Part shown: positions 24,398 to 33,382 of the stretch, one piece after another
How the letters are laid out: each line of letters opens with the position of its first letter
How positions within the stretch are numbered: position 1 is the first letter of the stretch
Origin: Cytobacillus suaedae
GTDB taxonomy: Bacteria > Bacillota > Bacilli > Bacillales > Bacillaceae_L
Length of the DNA stretch: 64,000 nt
Assembly: GCA_014960805.1 (NCBI GenBank)
Contig: CP063163.1
Span: forward strand, 1,496,001-1,560,000
Direction: 5' to 3'
The notes under the pieces: model-generated
What the model was told of the DNA's origin: nothing
The model's database searches: none
Seen by the model: the letters and a program-made list of their open reading frames with translations, nothing else
Position numbers and translations under genes: made by a program

Positions 24398-26122
24398 ATG
24401 ACCAATACAAATCCTGTTACCAAACTGATAAACAATTCTTCAATGTTTCAAGATGGAGGACATATTCTATACATGTTTAATGAAACGAAGCAGTATGTAT
24501 TAAATGCAATTAACTTTATTTGTGAAGGGATAGAGAGAGAAGAAATCGTTTTTGTTATTGAAACAGATGAAATGATTAACAAAATTAAGAATCACCTATC
24601 AGCAACGAACCAACGTGATGAACAGTTAAAATTCATTACCTATATCAATAATCAAGAATTTTATTTTAAAGGTGAGTTTTTTAATTACAATGGAACTGGA
24701 CAAAAACTAATAAATCTCGTACAACCTTATCTAAATAGTGGTTATCGTATACGTACCTGGGGACAAGTGCCTGTCCCATCTAGAGACCCGATTGAACGAC
24801 TAGTTTCATACGAATGTAATTGTGACGGTTTTATTAGTGAACAGAGAGTTATATCCGTTTGTTGCTATAATGGGATAACAACTCCTGCCTATGTACAAAA
24901 TGAGTTATTGAAAAGTCACACCCACCTTATTACAGATGAAGAGTTTATTAAATCGCCCTTTTATAGGAAGGATTATCATAAATCAATTACCATGGAAGAT
25001 GCAGATCGCCTTGATAGATTAGAAGAACGAAATAACTATCTTCAAAATAAAACAACTCACCTAATACTAGAAAATCATTTAATTAAGTTGAAAAGTGAAG
25101 TAATCAAAGATAGTGAAAGTAAGCTTAGAACGATTATCAATGAACTTCCACTCCCTATCATTATTAGAAATAAGAATACGATTCTATTTTCCAATGAACT
25201 AACGGAAATGCAGTTTAATTTATATAAATGGGTGAATGAGAAATCTTTTAAGACTTTCTTTAAAAGTTATGACTCTGCCTTCGTAGATTCCTCGACTACA
25301 GAAATACAGGAGCATAAGTTTATCCATAATAATGGTGAAAAGAAATACTATATCGTTAAATCAATCGATATTTTATTTGAAGATACTCCAGCTATTCTAC
25401 ATGCGTTTCTTGATATAACCCAAGAGAAGGAAAATGAAAATCTACTCATTCGTTCTGAAAAAATGAATATCGCAGGTGAACTTGCTGCGAGTATTGCTCA
25501 TGAATTACGTAATCCACTTACTTCAATAAAAGGTTTTTTTCACATGTTGAAGAATACAGGTGAAGAGAAAAGTATGTATTATTCCATAATAGAAGATGAA
25601 CTTTCTCGAATTGAACAGATATCAAGCGAATTATTATCACTAGCTAAGCCACACTCTGAAAACCGAAAAAATTATAATCTTATTCAAATTATCGATGAAA
25701 TTAAATTCTTGCTTATCTCAGAAGCGAATATGAAGAATGTTGAGTTGATAGTGGAAAGTAATGATAAAGATATCTTTGTGAATTGTGATGATACGAAGAT
25801 TAAGCAAGTGTTTATCAATTTATTAAAAAACGCCATTGATGCCATGGATAGTGGCGGTAATATCATCATTCGAGCAACAAATCTAAGTGAAGAAGTAAAG
25901 GTTGAAGTAATCGATCAGGGCAGTGGCATTCCTGAAGAAATGATCAACAAAATCGGTGAACCCTTTTATACCACAAAAGAAAAAGGAACAGGGATTGGTC
26001 TGATGGTGTGCTATCAAATTATTGGAAACTATGGTGGTACGATTGAAGTTGATAGTAATGTAGGAGTGGGAACAACTTTTACGATTACATTGCCAATTTC
26101 GGCTAAGGTTTTGGCTAGCTAA
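24398..26122 (+). CDS. MEDS-PAS sensor histidine kinase
   Basis: A soluble kinase of 574 aa. Residues about 15-185 form a MEDS/DcmR-like sensory domain (GGHILYMFNETKQYVLNAINFICEGIEREEIVFVI is the typical opening of that domain), residues about 240-350 a PAS domain, then H-box SIAHELRNPLTSIKGF with phospho-acceptor near His368, N-box FINLLKNAIDAM, G1 VIDQGSGIP, F PFYTTK and G2 GTGIGL. The H-box matches the Bacillus KinA-E/sporulation-phosphorelay type, so it may feed Spo0F. The start is ATG 24398, eight bases after GGAAGGTG. No response regulator lies beside it. The ligand is unknown. Confidence 0.86.
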   Translation: MTNTNPVTKLINNSSMFQDGGHILYMFNETKQYVLNAINFICEGIEREEIVFVIETDEMINKIKNHLSATNQRDEQLKFITYINNQEFYFKGEFFNYNGTGQKLINLVQPYLNSGYRIRTWGQVPVPSRDPIERLVSYECNCDGFISEQRVISVCCYNGITTPAYVQNELLKSHTHLITDEEFIKSPFYRKDYHKSITMEDADRLDRLEERNNYLQNKTTHLILENHLIKLKSEVIKDSESKLRTIINELPLPIIIRNKNTILFSNELTEMQFNLYKWVNEKSFKTFFKSYDSAFVDSSTTEIQEHKFIHNNGEKKYYIVKSIDILFEDTPAILHAFLDITQEKENENLLIRSEKMNIAGELAASIAHELRNPLTSIKGFFHMLKNTGEEKSMYYSIIEDELSRIEQISSELLSLAKPHSENRKNYNLIQIIDEIKFLLISEANMKNVELIVESNDKDIFVNCDDTKIKQVFINLLKNAIDAMDSGGNIIIRATNLSEEVKVEVIDQGSGIPEEMINKIGEPFYTTKEKGTGIGLMVCYQIIGNYGGTIEVDSNVGVGTTFTITLPISAKVLAS

Positions 26123-26169
26123 ACCTTAGAGTGTAAAAACCTTCCTATATATAAATTTAATTTATAGAT

Positions 26170-26207
26170 TATGGGTGCATTCCTCGTCGATGAGGATGCG
26201 CCTTTTT
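26170..26207 (+). terminator. Terminator of the MEDS kinase gene
   Basis: GGTGCATTCCTC pairs with GAGGATGCGCC around GTCGAT and is followed by six T's. Confidence 0.85.
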
Positions 26208-26307
26208 TGTTGTCTAGTAGATAATGAGTTTAATAAAGATTATGAATTTTTAATTATATGGAAATAATTTTTATGGTGGATAATTATGAATATTTTTATT
26301 TATGAGT

Positions 26308-26321
26308 TGTAAACGTTTACT
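26308..26321. promoter_or_regulatory. Possible CcpA cre site
   Basis: TGTAAACGTTTACT matches the cre consensus TGWNANCGNTNWCA at all but the last base and has a perfect 12-bp palindromic core. It lies about 250 bases before the BMP lipoprotein gene. Confidence 0.45.
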
Positions 26322-26498
26322 TCGATTTTAACTATTAAAACTTGATATATAAAGACGATGTAAATAGAGAGTTAATAGGTCGTTTTGAATTGAACGAATG
26401 ATTGTATCGAAATAAATGTTTTTTAAAATAGTAACTTCTGAAAGTGTATCCCCATACATATATGAATTACAAAACAAAGTGACAAATTAACTCAATCA

Positions 26499-26530
26499 GA
26501 CATTTATCTCTTAATTAAGAGATAAATGTC
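26499..26530. promoter_or_regulatory. Perfect 32-bp palindrome
   Basis: GACATTTATCTCTTAA is followed immediately by its exact reverse complement, TTAAGAGATAAATGTC. It ends 40 bases before the start of the BMP lipoprotein gene. It may be an operator or a leader hairpin; no T-run follows. Confidence 0.7.
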
Positions 26531-26570
26531 AAATAAAAGTAAACAACTAGAATTAGATTGAGGTGAAACC

Positions 26571-27557
26571 ATGTTGAAAAAGTTTTTTATTTTAATAACT
26601 GTTTTTATAGTGATGACTTCTATTGTAGGCTGTTCAAACTCAGAAACTACTAATCAGCAAGTTGATGAACGTCTTAAGATTGGGATTATGTTATCAGACG
26701 TTGGTCTTGGAGATCAATCCTTTTCAGACGCGGGCTTTGCAGGGTTAGAAAGAGCTCGAAATGAACTGAACATATCTTTTGACTACAGAGAGATTAGTGA
26801 GTCCGAAACTTATGAAGCTGGGTTAGAGGAACTAGTTAAACAAGGGAACGAAATTGTTATTGGCTTAGGATTTGCTATGCAAGAGGCAGTAGATGTTGTA
26901 GCAAAGAAATACCCTGAGCAAACGTTTTTAATCATTGACAGTGTGTCAGAACTTCCAAATGTTCATTCGATTACCTTCAAAGAAGAAGAAGGGTCCTTCC
27001 TTATTGGAGTCCTTGCAGGCTTGAAGACACAGACTAGTGTTGTCGGGTTTGTGGGTGGTATGGATGTTCCGCTTATCCGAAAGTTTGAAAAGGGTTTTAT
27101 TGAAGGAGTTAAGACAGTAAATGCAGAGGCGATTGTAATCTCTGAATTTGCAGGAAGTTTTGGTGACGATAAGCTTGGCGCTGAGATTGCGAGGAACATG
27201 ATTACCAATCAAGCAGACTTCATTTATCCAGCCGCAGGATTTACTGGCGTTGGGGTTCTACAAGAAACTCAAAAAAGTGGTGTCTACTCTTTTGGTGTAG
27301 ACAGTGACCAATACTTTTTAGCAGAGAAGTCGGTTGTTAGCTCAATGCTAAAGAACATTGATGTTGCTGTGTATAATGTGGCAAAAGAACTGGTTGAAAA
27401 TAAAAAGCTTGAACAAAAGGATACAACTCTTGGGATTAAGGAAGATGGTGTCGGGCTTGCTCCTATTAGAGTGTTAACCTTATCAGAGAGCGAAGAACAA
27501 TTATTGAATAAATTGAGAGACGATATAAAAAACGGAAAAATTAAGATTCAGTATTAA
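26571..27557 (+). CDS. BMP-family substrate-binding lipoprotein
   Basis: A 328-aa lipoprotein: signal peptide with lipobox IVGC (Cys21), then a BMP/PnrA-type periplasmic-binding fold (KIGIMLSDVGLGDQSFSDAGFAGLERAR, IGLGFAMQEAVDVVAKKYPEQTFLIID, GSFLIGVLAGL, GFVGGMDVPLIRKFEKGF, FIYPAAGFTGVGVLQ, FGVDSDQY). Family members bind purine nucleosides or related ligands and normally serve an ABC importer; no ATPase or permease gene is beside it. Instead it is followed after 21 bases by a chemoreceptor gene, suggesting that it presents its ligand to that receptor. GAGGTG lies before the ATG. A possible cre site and a 32-bp palindrome lie upstream. Confidence 0.88.
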   Translation: MLKKFFILITVFIVMTSIVGCSNSETTNQQVDERLKIGIMLSDVGLGDQSFSDAGFAGLERARNELNISFDYREISESETYEAGLEELVKQGNEIVIGLGFAMQEAVDVVAKKYPEQTFLIIDSVSELPNVHSITFKEEEGSFLIGVLAGLKTQTSVVGFVGGMDVPLIRKFEKGFIEGVKTVNAEAIVISEFAGSFGDDKLGAEIARNMITNQADFIYPAAGFTGVGVLQETQKSGVYSFGVDSDQYFLAEKSVVSSMLKNIDVAVYNVAKELVENKKLEQKDTTLGIKEDGVGLAPIRVLTLSESEEQLLNKLRDDIKNGKIKIQY

Positions 27558-27578
27558 TAGAAAGGAGGAGACAGTGAT

Positions 27579-29228
27579 ATGAAATTACAACAAAAGATTA
27601 TCCTATTATCGATCATTCCCCTTATAATTTCTGCGTTGATTATTGGTTATATGATCATCGAGCTAAGGAGTGTAAAGTCATCTTCAGATGAAATTGTAGG
27701 ACTTTTAATTGATGTTGAACAATTGAACGGTTCCATTAAATTGGTAGAAAAATCTTTAAGCTCGTTTTCTATTAATTTAACAGATAGTAATTCTAGAGAT
27801 GTTCTTGAAAACCTGGAAGAAACAGATCACATTATTTCTAAACTGGAAAAAGAAATTACAGATAACAGTCAGATAGATAAGTTTGAACGAGTTAATGCTA
27901 AATTCAAAGATTTAACTGGTAAGGTCGAGAAGGCTGTCGCAAGTAAGGATCCTTCCGAAGCTAAGAGAGAATCTCTTCGAACAAAGGGTATCGTAAATGA
28001 TGTTTATGAGCTAAAGTTTCAGATAAATAATGAATACTTGGAATTACAAATTAAGTTAGAAAATAAGATAAACACCATCGTTTCATTTGCTACAATTGCA
28101 GTTATTGTATTATTACTGTTGAGTTCAGCATTCGCAATCTTCTTTACAAACAGAATGGTTAAACCAATAAGAATAATTACAAAACAAGCAGAAAAAATTG
28201 CTGACGGTGATTTATTAATTGAGAAGGTAACAGTTAAAACAAAAGATGAGGTATATGTTTTAAATGAAGCCTTTACAAAAATGGTAGGAAACCTTCGAGA
28301 GCTTATAACTGAGGTTGGTAATAGCTCCAGTCAGGTTGCAGCTTCTGCTGAACAACTTATGGCAAGTGCAGATGAAACAATGAAGGGTGCTGAACAAATC
28401 AGTTCGTCTATCCAACAAGTATCGATTGGTGCAGAGCAGCAAACTGCAATTGGACACAAATCAGCAGTATCTGCTGAAGAAATGACGGCTGGTATATCTC
28501 AAATTGCTGACAGTGCGATAGTACTTGCAGATATAACGAAAAATACAAATAAGGAAGCTGACCAAGGGACGCTACTTGTAGAAAATACCTTAAACCAAAT
28601 GAATTCAATTCATGGTACCGTATCTGAAACTGACCTTTATGTAAGGAAGTTAAATGAACGCTCCAAGGAAATCAATGAAATTATCCATCTTATAACAGAG
28701 ATTGCAGAACAAACGAATTTGCTAGCTCTAAATGCAGCGATTGAAGCGGCTAGAGCGGGTGAAGCAGGTAAAGGATTTGCGGTTGTAGCTGAAGAGGTCC
28801 GAAAGTTAGCTGACCAAACAAGAAAATCAGCAATGGAGATTACGTCTATTGTAAAGCATGTTCAAGACGATTCCGGAAATACCGTTCAATCTATTAATGA
28901 GGTAAAAGAAAAGGTAAATGCCGGCTTAACATTGGCAAAAGACACATCAGATAAGTTTAAAGAAATCTTGCTATCCATGACAAAAGTAAACGAACAAATT
29001 CAAGGCATATCAACTGTCTCTCAAGAGATCAGTGCCGGTTCTGAAGAAGTGGCTACGAGCGTGAGCGAAATGGCTGAAGTTGCAAAAATTGCTTCAAAAA
29101 GCACATTAGAAGTAGCAGCGGCTTCCGAAGAACAACTCGCTTCAATGGAAGAAGTAAATGCTGCATCTAATTCACTAACAAGTCTTGCTGAGCAATTGCA
29201 AAAGACGATTGAGCGTTTTAGGTTATAA
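27579..29228 (+). CDS. Methyl-accepting chemotaxis protein
   Basis: A 549-aa chemoreceptor: membrane helix 1 (about 6-28), an extracellular four-helix-bundle-like sensor of about 135 residues, membrane helix 2 (about 167-190), HAMP domain (to about 245), then the long cytoplasmic coiled coil with the signalling tip [21 protein letters not shown] and [17 protein letters not shown]. Methylation helices contain EQ-rich heptads. No C-terminal pentapeptide tether. It follows the BMP lipoprotein gene in one operon behind AAAGGAGGAG, and the helical sensor could contact the ligand-loaded lipoprotein. Ligand unknown. Confidence 0.9.
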   Translation: MKLQQKIILLSIIPLIISALIIGYMIIELRSVKSSSDEIVGLLIDVEQLNGSIKLVEKSLSSFSINLTDSNSRDVLENLEETDHIISKLEKEITDNSQIDKFERVNAKFKDLTGKVEKAVASKDPSEAKRESLRTKGIVNDVYELKFQINNEYLELQIKLENKINTIVSFATIAVIVLLLLSSAFAIFFTNRMVKPIRIITKQAEKIADGDLLIEKVTVKTKDEVYVLNEAFTKMVGNLRELITEVGNSSSQVAASAEQLMASADETMKGAEQISSSIQQVSIGAEQQTAIGHKSAVSAEEMTAGISQIADSAIVLADITKNTNKEADQGTLLVENTLNQMNSIHGTVSETDLYVRKLNERSKEINEIIHLITEIAEQTNLLALNAAIEAARAGEAGKGFAVVAEEVRKLADQTRKSAMEITSIVKHVQDDSGNTVQSINEVKEKVNAGLTLAKDTSDKFKEILLSMTKVNEQIQGISTVSQEISAGSEEVATSVSEMAEVAKIASKSTLEVAAASEEQLASMEEVNAASNSLTSLAEQLQKTIERFRL

Positions 29229-29299
29229 ACTATACTAATGAATCCCTTTAGAGAGGGGTTCATTTTTTTGTTGGGTAGGAATGAGCTTTGCGCTCGTAT

Positions 29300-30080
29300 G
29301 ATTCGGACAGGTTGAGTAGGAGGAGGGAGTAACGAGTCAGAATCCTGTGTTGATTCGGTCAGGTTGAATAGGAGGAAGTAACAACGAGTCCGTATCCTAT
29401 GTTGATTCGGACAGGTTGACTAGGAGGAAGGAGCAACGAGTCCGAATCCTGTGTTGATTCGGACAGGTTGAGTGGGAGGAAGGAGCAACGAGTCTGAAAT
29501 CCTGTGTTGATTCGGACAGGTTGAGTAGGAGGAAGGAGCAACGAGTCCGAATCCAGTGTTGATTCGGACAGGTTGAGTAGGAGGAAGGAGCAACGAGTCC
29601 GAATCCTGGTCTGATACGGACAGGTTGAGTAGGAGGAAGGAGCAACGAGTCTGAATCGTGTGTTGATTCGGACAGGTTGAGTAGGAGGAAGGAGCAACGA
29701 GTCCGAATCCAGTGTTGATTCGGACAGGTTGAGTGGGAGGAAGGAGCAACGAGTCCGAATCCAGTGTTGATTCGGACAGGTTGAGTAGGAGGAAGGAGCA
29801 ACGAGTCCGAATCCAGTACTGATTCAGACAGGTTGAGTAGTCGGAAGGGAAAACGAGTCCGAATCTTGTGCTGATTCGGAAAGGTTGAGTAGTCGGAAGG
29901 GAAAACGAGTCTGAATCCTGGTCTGATTCAGACAGGTTGAGTGGGAGGAAGGAGCAACGAGTCCGAATCCTGTGTTGATACGGACAGGTTGAGTGGGAGG
30001 AAGGAGCAACGACTCCGAATCCCGCTTTAATCCAGACAGGTTTAGTAGTAGCAAGGAAAAACAAGTCCGAATCCAACCGC
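29300..30080. repeat. Tandem array of 15 palindromic 52-bp units (array 1)
   Basis: Units start with GATTCGGAC (or variants) at 29300, 29352, 29404, 29456, 29509, 29561, 29613, 29665, 29717, 29769, 29821, 29873, 29925, 29977 and 30029: all 52 bp except one of 53. Each unit carries GATTCGGAC, a purine-rich core (AGGTTGAGTAGGAGGAAGG, then AGCAACGA) and GTCCGAATC. Between units the arms face each other across seven variable bases, giving compact hairpins. The array fills the gap between the convergent chemoreceptor and NERD genes. A related array lies at 46551-47135. Confidence 0.92.
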
Positions 30081-30089
30081 ATTCATACA

Positions 30090-30998
30090 TTACTTATAAT
30101 AAGTATCCTTCGAAACCCCATATGGAGTGTAATGTTTCTTCAATATCCTGCAAATGGTTTTTTTATTTAAATCGACCTCACACCAATCATGGATGTTTTG
30201 GGTAGTAATCAATCGTTCAGGAAAGAGTACTTTAAATTCTTCTATATTCCTCAATATAGCCTGTTCGATCTTTTCATGGCTACCACATTTTGTACATAGA
30301 AAATACTGTTGTGTTTTTGATAAAAGCAAGGATCTGCAACTATTACAAAAAGCTCCCTTTCTCAACTGCTCATAAGTATACCTAGGAAACTTCGAGTGTG
30401 GGTTATTAATCTGATGCAAGGATAGTAGTTTCTGAGATAGTTGTTGATGCTTATTGTTTAACTTAGATGGTGTGTTATTGAGATCTTTTAAAAAGCGATT
30501 GACTTGGGTTGGAAAAACTATAGGCAGTTCTAGAGGAGCTTGATATAGGGTGAACTCAGGGTTAATGAAGATTACGGTGGCCTCTACGTGGTAGTTCATC
30601 TCGAGCTTTTGGAGTAGTTGGCGAAACAATGTTGCACTTCTTTTGAATTGGTCTATAGGATTCTTACATTCACGTCTAGTAGTAACTGAATAAAGCTTGT
30701 CGCCCTCTATGTAGTAATCTCCTTGATAGTTTTTTATATCTAAAAGATGAATAACTGTTTGTGAGATAAGTAAAGTATCAATTTGAAAATAGGAATTGTT
30801 GACTTCTAGTAATAGATCATTTATAACGTACCTTTCCTCTAGTAAACTTTCCGCAAGTTGGTCAAATTTCACCTCTCCTTCATAGCCTTTTTCAAGATTT
30901 ACGTGCTGATACTTTTCTTGTTCGGTTAAATCCACTCTCGAGGCTAAATAACGCATAGCCACTAATTCTAATGATTCAGAACGACTCTTAACTAACAT
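30090..30998 (-). CDS. NERD-domain (nuclease-related) protein with zinc ribbon
   Basis: A 302-aa protein with an N-terminal NERD domain of the PD-(D/E)XK fold. Catalytic-type residues are present: E42 (GYEGEVKFD), D74 (FQIDTLLIS), D87 and K89 (LLDIKNYQG). The C-terminal third has a zinc-ribbon pair, CNSC and CTKC (CNSCRSLLLSKTQQYFLCTK), then a helical tail. NERD proteins are thought to act on DNA but few are characterised. The start is ATG 30998 behind AAGGAAGTGG; an upstream in-frame ATG lacks a ribosome site. It diverges from a Fur-controlled operon whose second gene also has a PD-(D/E)XK-like fold. Confidence 0.82.
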   Translation of the reverse strand: MLVKSRSESLELVAMRYLASRVDLTEQEKYQHVNLEKGYEGEVKFDQLAESLLEERYVINDLLLEVNNSYFQIDTLLISQTVIHLLDIKNYQGDYYIEGDKLYSVTTRRECKNPIDQFKRSATLFRQLLQKLEMNYHVEATVIFINPEFTLYQAPLELPIVFPTQVNRFLKDLNNTPSKLNNKHQQLSQKLLSLHQINNPHSKFPRYTYEQLRKGAFCNSCRSLLLSKTQQYFLCTKCGSHEKIEQAILRNIEEFKVLFPERLITTQNIHDWCEVDLNKKTICRILKKHYTPYGVSKDTYYK

Positions 30999-31140
30999 TA
31001 TCCACTTCCTTTCTTTAGGTATTAAGCCAATTATAGTACAAGAAAAACTGGCCACTTGTTAAGGAATGTGAACATTCTGTTAACGTTGCCAAACTCCGCT
31101 CGATAGTAATTTTTATTTTACTTTATCAGCAATAATTACA

Positions 31141-31195
31141 TTGACACTGATAATCGTTATCATTTAAAATGGCACTATACTGATAATCATTATCA
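31141..31195 (+). promoter_or_regulatory. Fur-controlled promoter with two Fur boxes
   Basis: TTGACA (31141-31146) and TAAAAT (31165-31170) form a promoter with an 18-bp spacer. Two 15-bp Fur boxes of the TGATAAT-N-ATTATCA type lie at 31148-31162 (inside the spacer) and 31181-31195 (just downstream of the -10). This predicts tight repression in iron-replete cells. Confidence 0.85.
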
Positions 31196-31250
31196 CTAAT
31201 ATCAAATTAAACTAACATACATAATCTTTTTCAATAGGAGGGTCTCTATC

Positions 31251-31370
31251 ATGATTATCTGTGAGTGGTGTGGTCATATCGAGGACAGTGAATTAATGGA
31301 TATAGAATATGCTTTTGAGTGCAACGAGTGTCCAACTTGTGGTATTCATGGTGGAGATAAGACAAAATGA
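31251..31370 (+). CDS. 39-aa Cys-rich zinc-ribbon-like peptide
   Basis: A short gene with a perfect AGGAGGG site at 31237-31243. The product has five Cys residues, C4 and C7 (CEWC), C24, C27 and C30 (CNECPTC), plus two His, a pattern that would bind zinc or an iron-sulphur cluster. The middle is acidic. It is the first gene behind a double Fur box and 23 bases ahead of an Fe-S protein gene with its own ribosome site, so both should be made under iron starvation. No family is recognised; the length may make it absent from standard annotation. Confidence 0.75.
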   Translation: MIICEWCGHIEDSELMDIEYAFECNECPTCGIHGGDKTK

Positions 31371-31393
31371 TGCTAAATAGGTGGGACGAATAA

Positions 31394-32173
31394 ATGACGA
31401 TTAATAAACAAACCCAAATTTCAATACAGACGATAACAGATTATCACTTAGAGTCTTTTATTAGGTGTCCTTATCGGTTTTATTATCAGCATGTTTTATC
31501 TGTGAAAACTAGTAAAATTAAGTGGAGGCAGGCTGTTCAATTCATTATTAATCAAGTGGTTCATAAGTTTTATCAGCTGCCATTTGAAGAGCAGCACAAG
31601 CTGAGCGCTTTAAAACTCATCGAGAGTCTGTGGAGTATAATCAGTTCATCTATATTTGATACAAAATATCATTATTATCAGGTCCTAGCAAAGACAACGG
31701 ACCATTTGCTTCAGTTTTTATCAGCGAGAGTATCCCAAACGCCTCCTATTTTTCTATATAAAAAACTTAGTACATATATCGAAGAATTAGAAACACAGCT
31801 TTCATTAACATTTGATGTATCAGAGTGGTCAGAAAAATCCTTCACAATTAAAAAGTTCCTTCTAGAAGCTGATGAAGAAATGATTCATTTATATAACCAC
31901 TTACTAGTTGTGTTTTCCTATAAGGCATTTGGTAAGTTGCCTGAAAAAATTGAGGTAGTTACCTTATTAAAAGGGGAGACGTTTACCTATTCTCCTTCCG
32001 TAGATGACTTAGTAAAAGGAATAACGTATCTTAAATATATGAAAAATGTACTTCTTGAACCGACAGACTATGAAAGAAAGTATGCGAATAATGATGATTG
32101 TATTAGTTGTCCGTTTACTCAACAGTGTGAAAAAAGTATGGGAGATAACTCTGAAATAGATCTTCTTCATTAA
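31394..32173 (+). CDS. Cas4/AddB-like Fe-S protein with degenerate PD-(D/E)XK domain
   Basis: A 259-aa protein. The N-terminal DYHLESFIRCPYRFYYQHVL and the C-terminal CISCPFTQQC give the cysteine pattern C25 ... C236xxC239xxxxxC245 that binds a 4Fe-4S cluster in Cas4 and AddB nucleases and closes the PD-(D/E)XK domain. The catalytic 'GxID...DYK' core expected between them is not recognisable (region 140-180 reads FDVSEWSEKSFTIKKFLLEA and has no D-E/D-x-K set), so nuclease activity is doubtful. It is controlled by Fur together with the 39-aa peptide, and shares a bidirectional terminator with the reductase gene. Possibly a sensor or DNA-binding protein that needs iron; function unknown. Confidence 0.72.
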   Translation: MTINKQTQISIQTITDYHLESFIRCPYRFYYQHVLSVKTSKIKWRQAVQFIINQVVHKFYQLPFEEQHKLSALKLIESLWSIISSSIFDTKYHYYQVLAKTTDHLLQFLSARVSQTPPIFLYKKLSTYIEELETQLSLTFDVSEWSEKSFTIKKFLLEADEEMIHLYNHLLVVFSYKAFGKLPEKIEVVTLLKGETFTYSPSVDDLVKGITYLKYMKNVLLEPTDYERKYANNDDCISCPFTQQCEKSMGDNSEIDLLH

Positions 32174-32179
32174 AACAAT

Positions 32180-32220
32180 AAAAAACAGTAGGCTAGACGA
32201 GGCCTACTGATTTCTTTTTT
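32180..32220. terminator. Bidirectional terminator
   Basis: CAGTAGGC (32186-32193) and GCCTACTG (32202-32209) form a stem flanked by A's on the left and T's on the right; it serves the convergent Fe-S protein and reductase genes. Confidence 0.8.
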
Positions 32221-33274
32221 ATCTAATTAGTTCTTGAACAAGTTCACGATTTCTTTTCTTAAATACTTCATTATGAGAAGAGACCATCGCCGCTTCTGAA
32301 GCATCTGGTTGAATGTATTGCTTTGCCTTGTTCACTGCATTAGCTGCATCTTGAAAGGCACCTGCTATTAGATTGACCTTTCCGTCATATTTTACAATAT
32401 CTCCTGCAGCATAAAGTCCTTCGACAGAGGATTGGCTAGAAGACGTTGCAGCTATATAGTAATTATCTAGTAAGTGAATATCACACTCACTCTGTTCAAG
32501 TAGAGAGGTGTCTTGTTCAAATCCATGATTTATAACGACTTCATCGATTTCCAAGTGACTTACTTCACCCGTTTCTTTATGTGTTAACTCTACCTTATTA
32601 ATAACTTCCTGATTGCCTGAAGCTATTAATTTAGTAATGGATGTACTGAATAAACATTCTACTGAACTATTTAAAAGCTGTGTAACCTGGGCTTCATGGC
32701 CGGATAAGTTCTCTCTACGGTGTGTTAAATATACTTTTTTCGCAACAGGTTCTAATTCATTTGCCCAGTCAATTGCTGCGTTCCCACCACCGGAGATAAT
32801 GACCGTCTTATCTTTAAAATATTTTAGTGACTTAACGGTGTAATGTAGGTTAGATACTTCATAACGCTCAGCTCCTTCTATATGTAGCTTTTGAGGTTTA
32901 AGGATTCCGCTACCAACCGCAACAATTACTGTCTTGGAGAAGTGAACATTACCAGAAGCCGCACGCAATTCAAAAAGGCCTAATTCATTCTTTGAAATGG
33001 ACGTAACTCGCTCATTTAGGACAACTGTTGGATTAAAGGTTAAGCCTTGCTTTACTAGTTGTTCGATCAGTTTTGCTCCTGGGGTAGGAGTTAATCCTCC
33101 AACATCCCAGATCATTTTTTCAGGATAAATATGAATTTTTCCACCTAGTTGAGGTTGAAATTCTATAATCTTTGTTTTCATCTCTCTAAGTCCACTATAA
33201 AAAGCCGAATAGAGACCAGCAGGTCCACCGCCAATAATAGTTACATCAAAGCATTCCGCTTCATTCATACTCAT
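32219..33274 (-). CDS. Ferredoxin/flavodoxin-NADP reductase-like flavoprotein
   Basis: A 351-aa thioredoxin-reductase-like ferredoxin-NADP reductase of the YumC/YcgT type. FAD motif GGGPAG (15-20), second FAD signature GLYAAGD near the C-terminus, NADPH motif SGGGNAAIDWA in the middle, and no redox-active CxxC, which separates it from thioredoxin reductase. It would supply electrons to ferredoxin or flavodoxin, for example for siderophore-iron release or haem breakdown. The start is ATG 33274, ten bases after AAGGAG. It diverges from the siderophore importer across a region with two Fur boxes and is probably iron-regulated. Confidence 0.87.
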   Translation of the reverse strand: MSMNEAECFDVTIIGGGPAGLYSAFYSGLREMKTKIIEFQPQLGGKIHIYPEKMIWDVGGLTPTPGAKLIEQLVKQGLTFNPTVVLNERVTSISKNELGLFELRAASGNVHFSKTVIVAVGSGILKPQKLHIEGAERYEVSNLHYTVKSLKYFKDKTVIISGGGNAAIDWANELEPVAKKVYLTHRRENLSGHEAQVTQLLNSSVECLFSTSITKLIASGNQEVINKVELTHKETGEVSHLEIDEVVINHGFEQDTSLLEQSECDIHLLDNYYIAATSSSQSSVEGLYAAGDIVKYDGKVNLIAGAFQDAANAVNKAKQYIQPDASEAAMVSSHNEVFKKRNRELVQELIR

Positions 33275-33382
33275 TTTTAAGTCACTCCTTAGAGGTTGCA
33301 AGGTTTTGTGTTTTGTTGTTATTAATTTATATTTAAATTGTGTATTGTAAATATTATCCTACAAAAAAGTTTTCGAATGACG

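Noticed and set aside
29300..30080. CRISPR array
   Set aside because: Regular palindromic repeats suggest one, but the 27-base segments between hairpins are nearly identical, the variable part is only seven bases, and no cas genes are near. The Cas4-like protein 1.3 kb away belongs to a Fur-controlled operon without other cas genes.
29359..30090. Several long minus-strand frames (up to 220 codons) with a repeated Pro/Ser/Thr-rich product
   Set aside because: They exist because the 52-bp unit has no stops on the minus strand in any frame; frames shift every unit, there is no ribosome site, and the plus-strand symmetry explains the sequence better.
32219..33274. Thioredoxin reductase
   Set aside because: The fold is shared, but the redox-active CxxC pair is missing, which fits the ferredoxin-NADP reductase branch.
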